Shown: positions 8,148-17,654, counted from the stretch's first letter. The stretch is 64,000 bases of DNA from Crocinitomix sp044361315 (GCA_044361315.1 JBIKJA010000007.1:1-64000); one strand, 5' to 3'. Translations and numbers: made by a program. Notes: generated by a model from the sequence alone, not told the origin.

Positions 8148-8741
8148 CTAGAAAATCTTACCTATCGTTTTAAAAATAAGCTTAATGTCTAGGAAAAAAG
8201 TGCGGTCGTTGATGTATTGGAGGTTGAGGGCCAATTTTTGCGGCATGACTTCGGTGATGTAGGTTTTTTCGGGATCGGAAGCGGCGCCGAGGATGGTTTG
8301 TTCGTTGATGAATTGAATGGAAGCGTAATCGGTAAGGCCGGGCAAGGCTTGGAGGACTTTTCGCTGCTCGGGGGTGTACATTGCAACGTATTTAGGTACT
8401 TCGGGACGTGGCCCTACCACACTCATTTCGCCTTTGATGATGTTGATTAGTTGGGGCAATTCGTCTAGTTTGGTGCGGCGAATGAAACGTCCCACTTTGG
8501 TGATTCTGTTGTCGTTACCGATGGTTAATTGCCCTGCTTTGTCTGAATTTGGGCGCATGGAACGGAATTTTAGCAATTTAAATTCTTTGCCGTTTTTGCC
8601 TACCCGCACTTGTTTGTAAAACACGCCTCCCCTACTGTCCGCTAAAATCCATACTGCTAAAAACAGAAGGACTGGCGAAAACAGGAGAAGACAGATCGCC
8701 GACGAAAAAATGTCGAATATGCGTTTGGAGCTATTGTACAT
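8148..8741 (-). CDS. Polyprenyl-phosphate sugar-1-phosphate transferase (PglC/WbaP-type core)
   Basis: A monotopic phosphoglycosyl transferase that loads the first sugar phosphate of a glycan onto undecaprenyl phosphate. The N-terminal re-entrant hydrophobic helix is at about 8-32. It is followed by the family signatures KLLKFRSM, TKVGRFIRRTKLDELPQ and GEMSVVGPRP. At 197 residues it is the minimal catalytic form without the extra multispanning domain. Its start codon lies 1 bp after the aminotransferase stop, so it is the last gene of a three-gene minus-strand operon. Confidence 0.93.
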   Translation of the reverse strand: MYNSSKRIFDIFSSAICLLLFSPVLLFLAVWILADSRGGVFYKQVRVGKNGKEFKLLKFRSMRPNSDKAGQLTIGNDNRITKVGRFIRRTKLDELPQLINIIKGEMSVVGPRPEVPKYVAMYTPEQRKVLQALPGLTDYASIQFINEQTILGAASDPEKTYITEVMPQKLALNLQYINDRTFFLDIKLIFKTIGKIF

Positions 8742-8742
8742 A

Positions 8743-9960
8743 TTACCCCATAACGGCTTTTACCGCTGCTTTTACGGCTGCCACCACTTGTGCTAAATTT
8801 TCATCTGTCAAATTGAAATAAACTGGCAAGGTGATTTCATTTGAATACATGTCCATAGCAACGGGATAATCAGCCATTTTATAACCTCTAGTTTTATACG
8901 CCGTTAAAAGTGGCAATGGCTGAAAATGAACGTTTACGGATACTTCTCGGTCAAAAATTCCATGAATAATTTCGTCGCGCTGTGCCTCGGTGGCAGTGGC
9001 GATGCGGAGCATGTATAAATGATAAGAGGTTTCTTTTTCGCTGGTATGGTAGGTTGGACAAATGGCCCACGCTTCGTTTTTAAAAGCCTCGTCGTAATAG
9101 CTAAATATTTCTTTTCGGCGATCGAGGTTGGATTCGTACCGCGCCAATTCGACCAAACCGATGGCGGCTTGTAGGTCCATCATATTGCATTTAAACCCTG
9201 GTTCAACCACATCGTATCGCCAATTTCCACCACCTGCTTTCAATTTTGCCATTGCATCTTTTGACTGGCCGTGAAGTGATTTGATATTTAATTTGCTGTA
9301 AATGTCTTCGACATCGAAATTTTCAGGAAGGTTTAGGCAAACGCTGCCGCCCTCTGAAGTGGTTAAGTTTTTAACTGCGTGAAATGAAAATACCGTCACG
9401 TCGGTTACACTCCCGTGCATTTTTCCTTTGTACTTTGCACCAATACTGTGCGCTGCATCGGCCATCACTAGGATTCTGCCTAATTGCTGTTGCGGTTCAG
9501 AATGCGGCGTAAATTGCGCCACGATTTGAGGTTCACACACTAAGGAATTTATCGCATCATAATCGCATGGATATCCTGAAATATCGACCGGGATAATGGC
9601 TTTTGTTTTAGAAGTAATGGCTTTTCGGATATTTTCGACAGAGATATTAAAATCTTTTGGGTCGATATCCACCATGACCGGCGTAGCGCCACAATGAATG
9701 ACCACATTAGCAGTGGCACAATAGGTATACGCTGGGATGATGACTTCGTCACCCGCTTCAACGCCAAACCAACGCAACACTAATTCCATGCCCGCCGTAG
9801 CCGAATTAAAACAAATCGTTTTCCGACAGCCGACGTATTCGGTTAATTGTCTTTCAAACTCTTTGGTTTTAGGGCCGGTGGTAATCCATCCAGATAAAAG
9901 TACTTCTGTTACAGCTTCCACTGTAATTTTATCCATTCGAGGGGGTGAAAAAGGAATCAT
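8743..9960 (-). CDS. DegT/DnrJ/EryC1/StrS-family sugar aminotransferase
   Basis: A PLP enzyme that aminates a keto nucleotide sugar. Typical blocks are the opening IPFSPP, SGWITTGP, the cofactor-contact region CFNSATAGMELVL, VMADAAHSIGA, and the Schiff-base lysine in FSFHAVKNLTTSEGG. Length (405) is slightly above family average because of an insertion around 150-165 (a Gln-rich EPQIVAQF...PQQQ stretch). The exact substrate cannot be read from sequence. Neighbouring GT4 and sugar-phosphate transferase genes suggest an amino-sugar at or near the start of an exopolysaccharide or O-antigen repeat. Confidence 0.92.
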   Translation of the reverse strand: MIPFSPPRMDKITVEAVTEVLLSGWITTGPKTKEFERQLTEYVGCRKTICFNSATAGMELVLRWFGVEAGDEVIIPAYTYCATANVVIHCGATPVMVDIDPKDFNISVENIRKAITSKTKAIIPVDISGYPCDYDAINSLVCEPQIVAQFTPHSEPQQQLGRILVMADAAHSIGAKYKGKMHGSVTDVTVFSFHAVKNLTTSEGGSVCLNLPENFDVEDIYSKLNIKSLHGQSKDAMAKLKAGGGNWRYDVVEPGFKCNMMDLQAAIGLVELARYESNLDRRKEIFSYYDEAFKNEAWAICPTYHTSEKETSYHLYMLRIATATEAQRDEIIHGIFDREVSVNVHFQPLPLLTAYKTRGYKMADYPVAMDMYSNEITLPVYFNLTDENLAQVVAAVKAAVKAVMG

Positions 9961-9999
9961 GGTACGTTGTTTTTTACAAAAATACGAAATCTTATTTGT

Positions 10000-11235
10000 T
10001 TAATTTTCTGAGGACAGTAATGTTATGCGTTCAAAAAACTGATTGGCGATGATTTCTCGGTTAAAATGTTGATTGACAAATGCTCTTCCATTCACTCCAA
10101 GTTGGCGGGCTTGGTCTTTATCTTGAATTAATTGATGAATAGCTGCCGTAAGTTCCGTCACATTTTCTGGTTCGAAATAATACCCTGCTTTTGCTTGTTC
10201 GATAAAGAGTTGGCGAGCTTCTCCGTCCACACCCAAAAGAACGGGAATTTCCATGGAAAGATTTTCGAAGATCTTTGAGGGAATGGCACCCAAAAATAAA
10301 TCCAGTTTGCGCAAAGGAATAATGGTTGCATCCACTGATTTAAGGACACCGGGCATTTCCTTTTTTGAAATTGCATCCAAAAAGTAGACGTTGGTGAGGT
10401 TTTCTTTATTTTTAAGGGAGATGAGTTGGTCTTTTTCTGGTCCACTGCCGATGAAAACAAACTTTACATGCGGGGATTTTTCTAAATTTTTTGCGGCGTG
10501 TAAGATGGTTTCTAATCCTTGGGCGATGCCTAGGATGCCGGCATATAAGAAGATAAAATCGGAGGAGGCGAATCCATTCACTTCTCGCCAATTAGAGGGG
10601 GGAATGGTTGCAGGATTATAATAGGACAAATCGACCCCATTCGGCAACCAATAGGTTTTAACATCAGGAAATCGTTGGTTGATATTGGCACAAATTCCTT
10701 GGGTTTGTCCGGTCACTAAGCTGGCGCGTTTGTAGAGTTTTTTCTCCAAATTATACGCCATTTTTAAGAGGGTTTTATTGTTGACAACGCCTAATTTTTC
10801 AGCGCTTTCTGGCCAAAGATCGCTGACATTAAAAATTAATTTCGCTTTCTTTTTTCGCGCCAAACGCATCGCTGAATATCCTAAAAACAGGGGGGGCGAT
10901 TCGCACAATAAAAAATCAAAATTCCCCAGTTTTTTATTGCCAACGCTTGCACTGGAGCGGACAAAGGAAAAGTAATTTCGCAAGCGGTTCACAATGGATT
11001 TACTTTTTGAAACATAAATGGAAGCACGGTGGATTTTTAAGCCTTCCATTTCTTCGTAATGATATTTTTTTCCTTTGTAATCGGGATAAATTTCCATTTG
11101 CGGATAATTCGGCATGGCGGTCAAGACAGTGATGTCCACCCCTAATTTATGCAAACGAATTGCTAATTCAAACAATCGATTTTGGGGGGCTCCAACTTCC
11201 GGTGGGAAGTATTGTGTCAAAATTAATAGTTTCAG
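10000..11235 (-). CDS. GT-B glycosyltransferase, family 4 (WbuB-like)
   Basis: A retaining GT4 enzyme acting on nucleotide-sugar donors. The N-terminal Rossmann start KLLILTQYFPPEVGAPQNRL and the C-terminal donor-site glycine motif with E-(x7)-E (SKIFENLSMEIPVLLG) are clear. The frame has no ATG: the nearest upstream in-frame stop is just beyond 11250. TTG at 11220 would delete the first beta strand, whereas CTG at 11235 gives the expected (M)KLLILTQYF start. I place the start at 11235 on that basis; ATT or TTG codons between remain possible. It is the first gene of the minus-strand polysaccharide trio, 39 bp before the aminotransferase. Confidence 0.85.
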   Translation of the reverse strand: MKLLILTQYFPPEVGAPQNRLFELAIRLHKLGVDITVLTAMPNYPQMEIYPDYKGKKYHYEEMEGLKIHRASIYVSKSKSIVNRLRNYFSFVRSSASVGNKKLGNFDFLLCESPPLFLGYSAMRLARKKKAKLIFNVSDLWPESAEKLGVVNNKTLLKMAYNLEKKLYKRASLVTGQTQGICANINQRFPDVKTYWLPNGVDLSYYNPATIPPSNWREVNGFASSDFIFLYAGILGIAQGLETILHAAKNLEKSPHVKFVFIGSGPEKDQLISLKNKENLTNVYFLDAISKKEMPGVLKSVDATIIPLRKLDLFLGAIPSKIFENLSMEIPVLLGVDGEARQLFIEQAKAGYYFEPENVTELTAAIHQLIQDKDQARQLGVNGRAFVNQHFNREIIANQFFERITLLSSEN

Positions 11236-11268
11236 ATGTTCGATTTTTAATTAATAGTTCTTTAAAAC

Positions 11269-11314
11269 AAGTATAAAAAGAAAATCGATCCTTTCAGTTA
11301 GAAAAGATCGATTT
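11269..11314 (-). terminator. Terminator after rny (minus strand)
   Basis: Read on the minus strand, a 14-bp stem (AAATCGATC plus a continuing arm) closes a 5-nt loop. A U-G wobble forms only in this orientation, and a T-rich tail (TTTTCTTTTT) follows. It ends the zapA-rny transcript. Confidence 0.75.
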
Positions 11315-11337
11315 AATGTGTTTTGATTTCAAAAATA

Positions 11338-12879
11338 TTATTTTGCGTAATGAATTGCGCGTTTCTCACGAATAACGGTCACCTTTACTTGTCCTGGATA
11401 CGTCATTTCATTTTGAATTTTTTGTGAGATCACAAAGGCTAATTCATCCGCACGTTGATCGTTTACTTTTTCACTTTCCACCATCACCCTTAATTCGCGA
11501 CCCGCTTGAATGGCGTACGAATTGATGACTCCATCAAACCCAAGCGCTGTTGTTTCAAGTTCTTTGATTCGTTTGATGTAAGATTCGGCGATTTCACGAC
11601 GTGCGCCTGGACGTGCACCTGAAACGGCATCACATACTTGTACAATCGGTGAAATAAGTGTCGTCATTTCAATCTCATCATGGTGAGCTCCGATTGCATT
11701 ACAAACGTCAGGTTTTTCGCCGTATTTCTCCGCCAATTTCATCCCTAAAATTGCATGTGGCAATTCTGGTTCATCTTCGGAAACTTTACCAATATCGTGC
11801 AATAAACCTGCGCGTTTGGCAATTTTTACATTTAATCCAAGTTCAGCCGCCATGATTGAACAAAGGTTGGCTACTTCACGTGAATGTTGCAAGAGGTTTT
11901 GTCCATAAGACGAACGGTATTTCATTCGCCCGATCATTCGCATTAATTCAGGATGCAATCCGTGAATTCCAAGGTCGATGCAGGTTCTTCGTCCTGTTTC
12001 AATAATTTCTTCGTTTAACGATTTTCGAGTTTTTGCAACTACTTCTTCAATTCGCGCCGGGTGGATTCGACCATCCGAAACTAATTGATGTAAAGATAAA
12101 CGAGCCACCTCTCTTCGAACAGAATCAAAACACGACAAAACAATTGCTTCTGGGGTATCATCCACAATAATTTCAACACCTGTAGCTGCTTCGAGGGCTC
12201 GGATATTTCTACCTTCACGACCGATAATTCGCCCTTTCATTTCATCGCTTTCAATTCGGAAAATTGATACGGCATTTTCAACCGCTTGTTCGGTTGCTAC
12301 ACGCTGAATAGTTTGAACGACAATTTTCTTGGCTTCGCTTGAAGCGGTGATTTTTGCTTCGTCCACGATTTCTTTGATGTAACCCATTGCCTCGGTTCTT
12401 GCCTCGTCTTTCAACGCTTCCATCATCGTTGTTTTAGCTTCTTCTGGCGAGTATCCAGAAATTTTCGCTAATTCATTCACTTGTTTTTGGTGTAATTTGA
12501 TGATTTCATTTTTCTTTGCTTCAATCAAATCTAACCGCACTTTCACCTCATCATTCAATCCTTCAATTACCTTTTCTTTCCGATTTGCATCTTCGAGTTG
12601 TTGGTTGAGTTTTTTCTCTTTACTTTTGATTTTATCTTCTAAACTTTGAACGTTTCGTTCGCGGTTTCTTACTCCTTTTTCGTGTTCGTCTTTTAGTTGT
12701 AAAAAACGCTCTTTTGCTTGTAAAATTTTATCTTTTTTGATTGATTCACCTTCGTCTTCCGCCTTTTTTAAAATGGTGTCTGCTTTGGATTTTAGGATAC
12801 TTTTTTGGATGATAAAAACGGCGATGCCTCCAATTACTACACCAATGACTGATCCAATAATAATACTAGTAGGTTCCAT
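11338..12879 (-). CDS. rny: Ribonuclease Y
   Basis: A membrane-anchored endoribonuclease that initiates mRNA decay. The N-terminal transmembrane helix (about 5-25) is followed by a long Lys/Glu-rich coiled coil (30-190). A KH domain carries the GREGRNIR loop, and an HD hydrolase domain carries the HDIGK metal motif. The C-terminal region ends EKRAIHYAK as usual. Length 513 fits the family. It lies downstream of zapA with a 91-bp spacer that carries two hairpins. The presence of RNase Y rather than an RNase E-type enzyme is common in this phylum. Confidence 0.96.
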   Translation of the reverse strand: MEPTSIIIGSVIGVVIGGIAVFIIQKSILKSKADTILKKAEDEGESIKKDKILQAKERFLQLKDEHEKGVRNRERNVQSLEDKIKSKEKKLNQQLEDANRKEKVIEGLNDEVKVRLDLIEAKKNEIIKLHQKQVNELAKISGYSPEEAKTTMMEALKDEARTEAMGYIKEIVDEAKITASSEAKKIVVQTIQRVATEQAVENAVSIFRIESDEMKGRIIGREGRNIRALEAATGVEIIVDDTPEAIVLSCFDSVRREVARLSLHQLVSDGRIHPARIEEVVAKTRKSLNEEIIETGRRTCIDLGIHGLHPELMRMIGRMKYRSSYGQNLLQHSREVANLCSIMAAELGLNVKIAKRAGLLHDIGKVSEDEPELPHAILGMKLAEKYGEKPDVCNAIGAHHDEIEMTTLISPIVQVCDAVSGARPGARREIAESYIKRIKELETTALGFDGVINSYAIQAGRELRVMVESEKVNDQRADELAFVISQKIQNEMTYPGQVKVTVIREKRAIHYAK

Positions 12880-12900
12880 ACGTAATAAATATATAATAAG

Positions 12901-12957
12901 TTAATAGTCTCTCTCTCCACAGTCGTGGTCACCTCACCAAGTGAATGGAACTAGAAA
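12901..12957 (-). ncRNA. Structured leader or small RNA between zapA and rny (candidate)
   Basis: Two perfect adjacent hairpins: TCACCT/AAGTGA around a 4-nt loop (12929-12944), and CCAC/GTGG around a 4-nt loop (12917-12928). They are enclosed by TAGT (12905-12908) pairing with ACTA (12950-12953), a three-way-junction shape. It lies in the zapA-rny gap in the transcribed orientation. It could be an rny leader element or part of a small RNA such as a 6S-Flavo type. I could not verify a family. Confidence 0.35.
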
Positions 12958-12970
12958 ATTATCGAATAAG

Positions 12971-13258
12971 CTAATCTTTTTTATTGATCTTTTCAATAAT
13001 CTTTCGCAAATCGTTATTGAAAGTGGTAAAATCAGGAGAAGCGTCTGTGGGAGTGACACCGTTTTGCTGCACTGCAATTTGTAATGAAGTCATCGCTAAT
13101 AAATCCTGCATATCCTTTACCGCATAACTACCTTGCAGCTTTTGAATATTCGAGTTTATGCGATCCGCAGCATTACGAATGACTACCTCTTCCTCCTTAT
13201 TTATTGTTAAAGGATAAGTCCTTCCTGCGATGATGATCTTTAGAGCTATCTTATCCAT
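12971..13258 (-). CDS. zapA: Cell division protein ZapA
   Basis: A 95-residue ZapA with the N-terminal beta strands KIALKIIIAGRTYPLTI, the conserved E...IR.AA..IN region and a C-terminal coiled-coil helix ending KIIEKINKKD. ZapA bundles FtsZ protofilaments at the Z-ring. It follows the coiled-coil gene by 6 bp in the same transcript and precedes rny. Confidence 0.9.
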   Translation of the reverse strand: MDKIALKIIIAGRTYPLTINKEEEVVIRNAADRINSNIQKLQGSYAVKDMQDLLAMTSLQIAVQQNGVTPTDASPDFTTFNNDLRKIIEKINKKD

Positions 13259-13264
13259 TTTTAT

Positions 13265-13543
13265 CTACACTTTAAGCAACGAAATACATCTATCTATTTC
13301 CTTCACCATTTCACCAATTTTGAATTTAAGATCCTCCTGATTTTCGTTCGGAGCTGCTTGCTTCAACAATTCAATCTCTGTATTCAACAGCGCATTTTCG
13401 TCATTTTTTTGACTCAATTGCCCTTTCAATGCACTAATCTCTTCTACTTGTTCAATTACCTTATTATTTAATTCGTTTAAATTTGATAATAAGTCGGTTA
13501 CTTTGGCATCTAATACTTCGAGTAATGCTTTTGTCTCTGACAT
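13265..13543 (-). CDS. Coiled-coil protein upstream of zapA (ZapB-like)
   Basis: A 92-residue, almost wholly helical coiled coil with heptad leucines and isoleucines throughout (MSETKALLEVLDAKVTDLLS...). The start is taken at ATG 13543. An upstream TTG extension to 13561 would lie at or beyond the predicted transcription start. Its size, coiled-coil nature and tight linkage to zapA suggest a divisome ZapB analogue. That is inference from context, as sequence similarity of pure coiled coils is uninformative. Confidence 0.8.
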   Translation of the reverse strand: MSETKALLEVLDAKVTDLLSNLNELNNKVIEQVEEISALKGQLSQKNDENALLNTEIELLKQAAPNENQEDLKFKIGEMVKEIDRCISLLKV

Positions 13544-13572
13544 GTTTAAATCTACTTTCAAAATAGTGTTGA

Positions 13573-13603
13573 CAAAAGTACGATTCTGAAAGGCAATTTC
13601 AAA
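13573..13603 (-). promoter_or_regulatory. Bacteroidota-type promoter for zapB-like/zapA/rny operon
   Basis: On the minus strand TTTG (13603-13600), exactly 19 bp, then TACTTTTG (13580-13573): a full match to the -33/-7 consensus. The start point is predicted near 13567, about 24 nt before the ATG at 13543. This is the best-formed promoter in the window. Confidence 0.65.
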
Positions 13604-13716
13604 GGATTTGTAGATGAATTATTAAAAACCATTTTTTAATAATAATATCCGAATCGAAGTCATTGTCAAAAATAGTGTTTAATTTTACCCTGTCAGACCT
13701 AATAGATAACCTATAA

Positions 13717-15468
13717 ATGAAGTATTTCACCCTCGCAATCGTCCTTGTTCACTCAACGATTTATGCTCAAATTTATACGCCTAAAAACATCGATTATGCG
13801 TCGTACGAATTTTCATCACCGCTAAAAATTAAGTTAGAAATGTCGGATAATTATGGTGAAATTCGTTCGAATCATTTTCACAGCGGCATCGATTTTAAAA
13901 CGCAAGAAAAAATTGGCCTTGATATAATTGCGATGGAGGATGGGTATATTTCTCGCTTATTAATTTCTCCTTTTGGGTATGGAAATGCGCTTTACATCGA
14001 TCATAAAAATGGGTTGACAAGTGTCTATGGCCACCTCGATCATTTTAATCATTTTTTAGATTCGTTGGCCTATTCCTTTCAAAAAAACGCAGAATGTTTT
14101 GCCATTGATACTTTACTTTTAAGCGATTCTATTTTTGTCCAAAAAGGACAAGTGATTGGCTTTTCTGGAAACTCAGGAAATTCATTTGGCCCCCATTTGC
14201 ATTTTGAAATTCGGGAGACAATCACCGAAGAAACCATTAATCCACTTCTGTTTAACTGTTTTAGAGATAAAATTGTCGATCATTTACCTCCGTTAATGAA
14301 TGGGGTAAAAGTGTACGCGATTTCTGATAAGGGATATTTAATTCCGGGCAAATCGGCTTATTATCCGTGTACACTTCGGGGCGAAAAATGGGTAGTAAAT
14401 GAAAATAAGCCACTTGATTTGAGGCGTTTGAAAGTGGGAAATGGAAAAATCGGCATCGCATTTCAAACCGGTGATCAACTTGATTCAACTACAAGTTTGT
14501 ATGGAATTTATCGCAGTACGCTTCAAAAAGATAGTCTTCTTATCCACGAACAACGAATGGATTACCTAAATTTTGATCAAAGCAAGTTCCTGAATTCGCA
14601 CATTGATTATTATGAATACGTGCAGGGCAAACGGAAATTACAAAAGAATTTTATTTCGGTCATTAACCCCATGGAGATTTATCCAGTTTCCAATGGGCGA
14701 TTGGCATACGAAAACTGCGCAGGCGAATATCTTTACACCGCGATGGATCTATTTGGAAATTCTACTTCACTTAAATTTGAGTTGAGTGCGCCAGAGGCCC
14801 TTTCTACTGCTAATCCATTAGAGGGATCGACCAATTATTTATTTCCTGATTCGGTAAATGTCTTTAAACGGAATAATTTTGAAGTTTTGCTAGAAATTGG
14901 GTCCTTTCACGAACCGCTTCAATTGGTCTTTAAGGAGGAAAAAAGCACAAAATACATTACCTCCATTTTCCATTTTTGTGAAACAAGTATTCCTATCCGC
15001 AGTGCTATTGACATTCGTATAAAACTCCCTGAATTACGAACAGGATTGCCATTGCATAAAATGGTGGTGGCTCGGGTGACTGACAAAGGAGAATTGATTT
15101 ATGTTGGTGGAAAATATGAAGATGGCTGGATGACGGCATCTTCGAAATATTTTGGGAATTTTACTGTTGCTTACGACACGTTAGCGCCTGTCGTTAAACC
15201 CCTCGATTTTGCAGAAAATAAAGTAATTACCAATTTCACCACCTTAGAGTTGAGTATCACAGATAATTTGTCAGGAGTCGTTGAATACAAGGCTTATTTA
15301 AATGGGAATTGGGTGTTGATGCGATACGATAGCACGAAAAAACGCTACATCATTCCTTTAGACGAACGAAGTAAACCTTATTTAGAAACTGGAAAAAATC
15401 GCTTAAGAATTGTCGCCACCGATGCAAAATATAACCAAGTTGAAAAAGTTTATACGTTGAATTTTTAA
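13717..15468 (+). CDS. M23-family peptidoglycan endopeptidase
   Basis: A secreted LytM-type zinc metallopeptidase. A signal peptide ends near residue 17 (STIYAQ). The zinc ligands are the HSGID motif (H55, D59) and the HLH of GPHLHFE at 158-164, so the catalytic site is complete. An insertion (about 108-138) separates the two halves of the LytM domain. The remaining 400 residues are beta-rich (Ig-like, DNLSGVVEYKAYLNG region near the end) and probably mediate surface or wall contact. It is divergent from the zapA operon, an inference-level link to cell-wall remodelling. Confidence 0.9.
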   Translation: MKYFTLAIVLVHSTIYAQIYTPKNIDYASYEFSSPLKIKLEMSDNYGEIRSNHFHSGIDFKTQEKIGLDIIAMEDGYISRLLISPFGYGNALYIDHKNGLTSVYGHLDHFNHFLDSLAYSFQKNAECFAIDTLLLSDSIFVQKGQVIGFSGNSGNSFGPHLHFEIRETITEETINPLLFNCFRDKIVDHLPPLMNGVKVYAISDKGYLIPGKSAYYPCTLRGEKWVVNENKPLDLRRLKVGNGKIGIAFQTGDQLDSTTSLYGIYRSTLQKDSLLIHEQRMDYLNFDQSKFLNSHIDYYEYVQGKRKLQKNFISVINPMEIYPVSNGRLAYENCAGEYLYTAMDLFGNSTSLKFELSAPEALSTANPLEGSTNYLFPDSVNVFKRNNFEVLLEIGSFHEPLQLVFKEEKSTKYITSIFHFCETSIPIRSAIDIRIKLPELRTGLPLHKMVVARVTDKGELIYVGGKYEDGWMTASSKYFGNFTVAYDTLAPVVKPLDFAENKVITNFTTLELSITDNLSGVVEYKAYLNGNWVLMRYDSTKKRYIIPLDERSKPYLETGKNRLRIVATDAKYNQVEKVYTLNF

Positions 15469-15577
15469 TTGAAATTTTGCCCTTGAACGACTTATTTTCT
15501 TAATTTTTAGTTAAATTCCATTGAAAAAAGAGAAGATGTTAGTTTAGACAAAATAATACGCTTAATTTTATCTAATC

Positions 15578-16945
15578 ATGAGTAATCGAAATTTGCGCCG
15601 TGTTATTTTATTAGGAATTGCATCGATCCTAAGTATCTTAACTATTCAATTTTTCTGGATCAAAAAAAACATAGAATTTCAAGAAAAAAACACGTCAATT
15701 TTACACAAACAAGACAGTTTAAATCAAGTTCGATTTAGCCATCAAGTGACGATCGCCTTAAAAAAAGTGGCCGATGAAATTCAACGGATTAATCAAGAAC
15801 CTGGGAATTTGTATGGAAATGTCAAACAACTAAAGCCCAATTATTTCACGGTTGAATTGCAAGACACCCTTTTGCCATTTCTTTTGGAAACCCTTCTGAA
15901 AAACGAGTTTTATCACCATAATATCACCGAAGATTTTCAATACGGGATTTACGATTGTTTTTCTGACAGCATAATTTACGGCGATTATATTCGTTTTGTT
16001 GGCGATTCGGCATTTACAAATGGCCCATTCAAAGAAAGTGAAAGTTATATCAAAGAAAATAACCTTCAGTTAAAATTAGATTCAGATCTTCATTATTTTT
16101 CGGTGGTTTTTCCGAATGTGGAGCAAACCATGATAACCGTTTCGCCTAATGATGTCACTCCTTGGTATTATCTCTTTGCTATTATTCTTTTTGTCATCGT
16201 CTTTTTTGGCTTTTCGATTTCTGTCATTCTTAAACAAAAAAAATTGTCTGAAATTAAAAATGACTTTATCAATAACATGACACACGAGCTCAAAACACCC
16301 ATAGCCACCATTGGAATTTCGAGCGAGACGTTGATGAATCTGAATCCTGAAAATTCGAAAGATAAATTGCTCCGTTATGCGAGCATTATCTACAAAGAAA
16401 ACAAACGCCTCGAATCGCAAGTGGAGAAAGTGTTAAATGTGGCCAACTTAGACCGAACAGACATTGTCTTGAAAAAGGAATTTTTTGACCTCCATGAAAT
16501 CATCGAAGAATCGAAAGATAATTTTGAATTTAATCAATTAGAAGAGTTAGGGGGACACATCACCCTCGAATTAAATGCGAGTGAATCTGTGATTAATGCA
16601 GACATTGTGCATGTGAACAATATCGTCAATAATTTAATTGACAATGCCATAAAATATTGCGATAAAGTACCCGCAATTGTTATTTCAACGGCAATTAACA
16701 AAGGCAAAATTGTGCTCAGCGTAAAAGACAATGGAAAAGGAATTTCAAGAGATAATCAAAAGTACATATTTGACAAATTTTACCGCGTGCCAACTGGAAA
16801 TCTGCACGATGTAAAAGGTTTTGGTTTGGGATTATTTTATGTTAAAACCATTGTCGAAGAACACGGTGGAACGATTCAAGTAAAAAGTATTTTAGGAAAA
16901 GGAAGTGAGTTTATTGTGACATTTCCCTTAAATTTAAACAAATAA
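15578..16945 (+). CDS. Membrane sensor histidine kinase
   Basis: A 455-residue kinase. TM1 at about 9-28, a periplasmic sensor region of about 165 residues with no recognised fold, and TM2 at about 196-217. Then comes HisKA with the phospho-acceptor His236 in MTHELKTPIATIG, and a HATPase domain with N box NLIDNAIKY, G1 DNGKGIS and G2 GFGLGLFYVK. There is no clear HAMP domain. The cognate OmpR-type regulator starts 8 bp downstream. The stimulus cannot be inferred. Confidence 0.94.
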   Translation: MSNRNLRRVILLGIASILSILTIQFFWIKKNIEFQEKNTSILHKQDSLNQVRFSHQVTIALKKVADEIQRINQEPGNLYGNVKQLKPNYFTVELQDTLLPFLLETLLKNEFYHHNITEDFQYGIYDCFSDSIIYGDYIRFVGDSAFTNGPFKESESYIKENNLQLKLDSDLHYFSVVFPNVEQTMITVSPNDVTPWYYLFAIILFVIVFFGFSISVILKQKKLSEIKNDFINNMTHELKTPIATIGISSETLMNLNPENSKDKLLRYASIIYKENKRLESQVEKVLNVANLDRTDIVLKKEFFDLHEIIEESKDNFEFNQLEELGGHITLELNASESVINADIVHVNNIVNNLIDNAIKYCDKVPAIVISTAINKGKIVLSVKDNGKGISRDNQKYIFDKFYRVPTGNLHDVKGFGLGLFYVKTIVEEHGGTIQVKSILGKGSEFIVTFPLNLNK

Positions 16946-16955
16946 CACCTTGGTT

Positions 16956-17654
16956 ATGAGTAAAAAAATTAAAATTTTATTGGTTGAGGATGATTTTAAC
17001 CTCGGTTTCGTTATTCAAGATCAATTAAAAATTGAAGGCTATTCGGTTTCCTTGTGTTCGGATGGGATGGAAGGATTAAAAAAATTCAACGAGGATGTTT
17101 TTCACTTGTGTATTTTAGATGTGATGATGCCTAAAAAGGATGGATTTTCCTTGGCGCAAGACATTCGTAAAATCAATACTGAAATTCCTATTCTATTTTT
17201 GACCGCTAAAAATCAAGTCGAGGATCGGGTGGCAGGTTTTAAAGCGGGGGGAGATGATTACCTCACCAAACCTTTTAGCACTGAAGAATTTTTATTACGT
17301 GTTCGCGCCATTTTAAAAAGAGTGAATCTACTTGAACCTGTGGTCGTTGAAACGCTTTTTAACTTGGGTAACCTCGTGTTTGACAGCGAGAATTATAAAA
17401 TTACCAGTGTGGATGGAGAAGAACAGAAACTCACAAAAAAAGAGTCTAAAATCTTACTTTTATTAGTTCAAAATAAAAACAAAGTACTTACACGTGATAT
17501 TGTTCTAAATGCCGTTTGGGGGCAAGATGATTATTTTGTTGGCAGAAGTTTAGATGTTTTTATCACAAAACTGCGGAAATACCTCAAAAGTGAAGAAAAT
17601 GTTATCATTAATAACATTCATGGGGTGGGATTTAAATTAGAAATTAATGAATAA
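16956..17654 (+). CDS. OmpR/PhoB-family response regulator
   Basis: Receiver domain with acidic pair D12/D13, phospho-acceptor Asp55 (LCILDVMMP), Thr in FLTAKN and Lys in YLTKPF, followed by a winged-helix DNA-binding domain (LTKKESKILLLLVQNKNKVLTRD, then SLDVFITKLRKYL). The start is the ATG at 16956; an in-frame TTG six bases upstream is less likely. It pairs with the kinase ending 10 bp upstream, and its 3' end overlaps csaA by 8 bp. Confidence 0.95.
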   Translation: MSKKIKILLVEDDFNLGFVIQDQLKIEGYSVSLCSDGMEGLKKFNEDVFHLCILDVMMPKKDGFSLAQDIRKINTEIPILFLTAKNQVEDRVAGFKAGGDDYLTKPFSTEEFLLRVRAILKRVNLLEPVVVETLFNLGNLVFDSENYKITSVDGEEQKLTKKESKILLLLVQNKNKVLTRDIVLNAVWGQDDYFVGRSLDVFITKLRKYLKSEENVIINNIHGVGFKLEINE

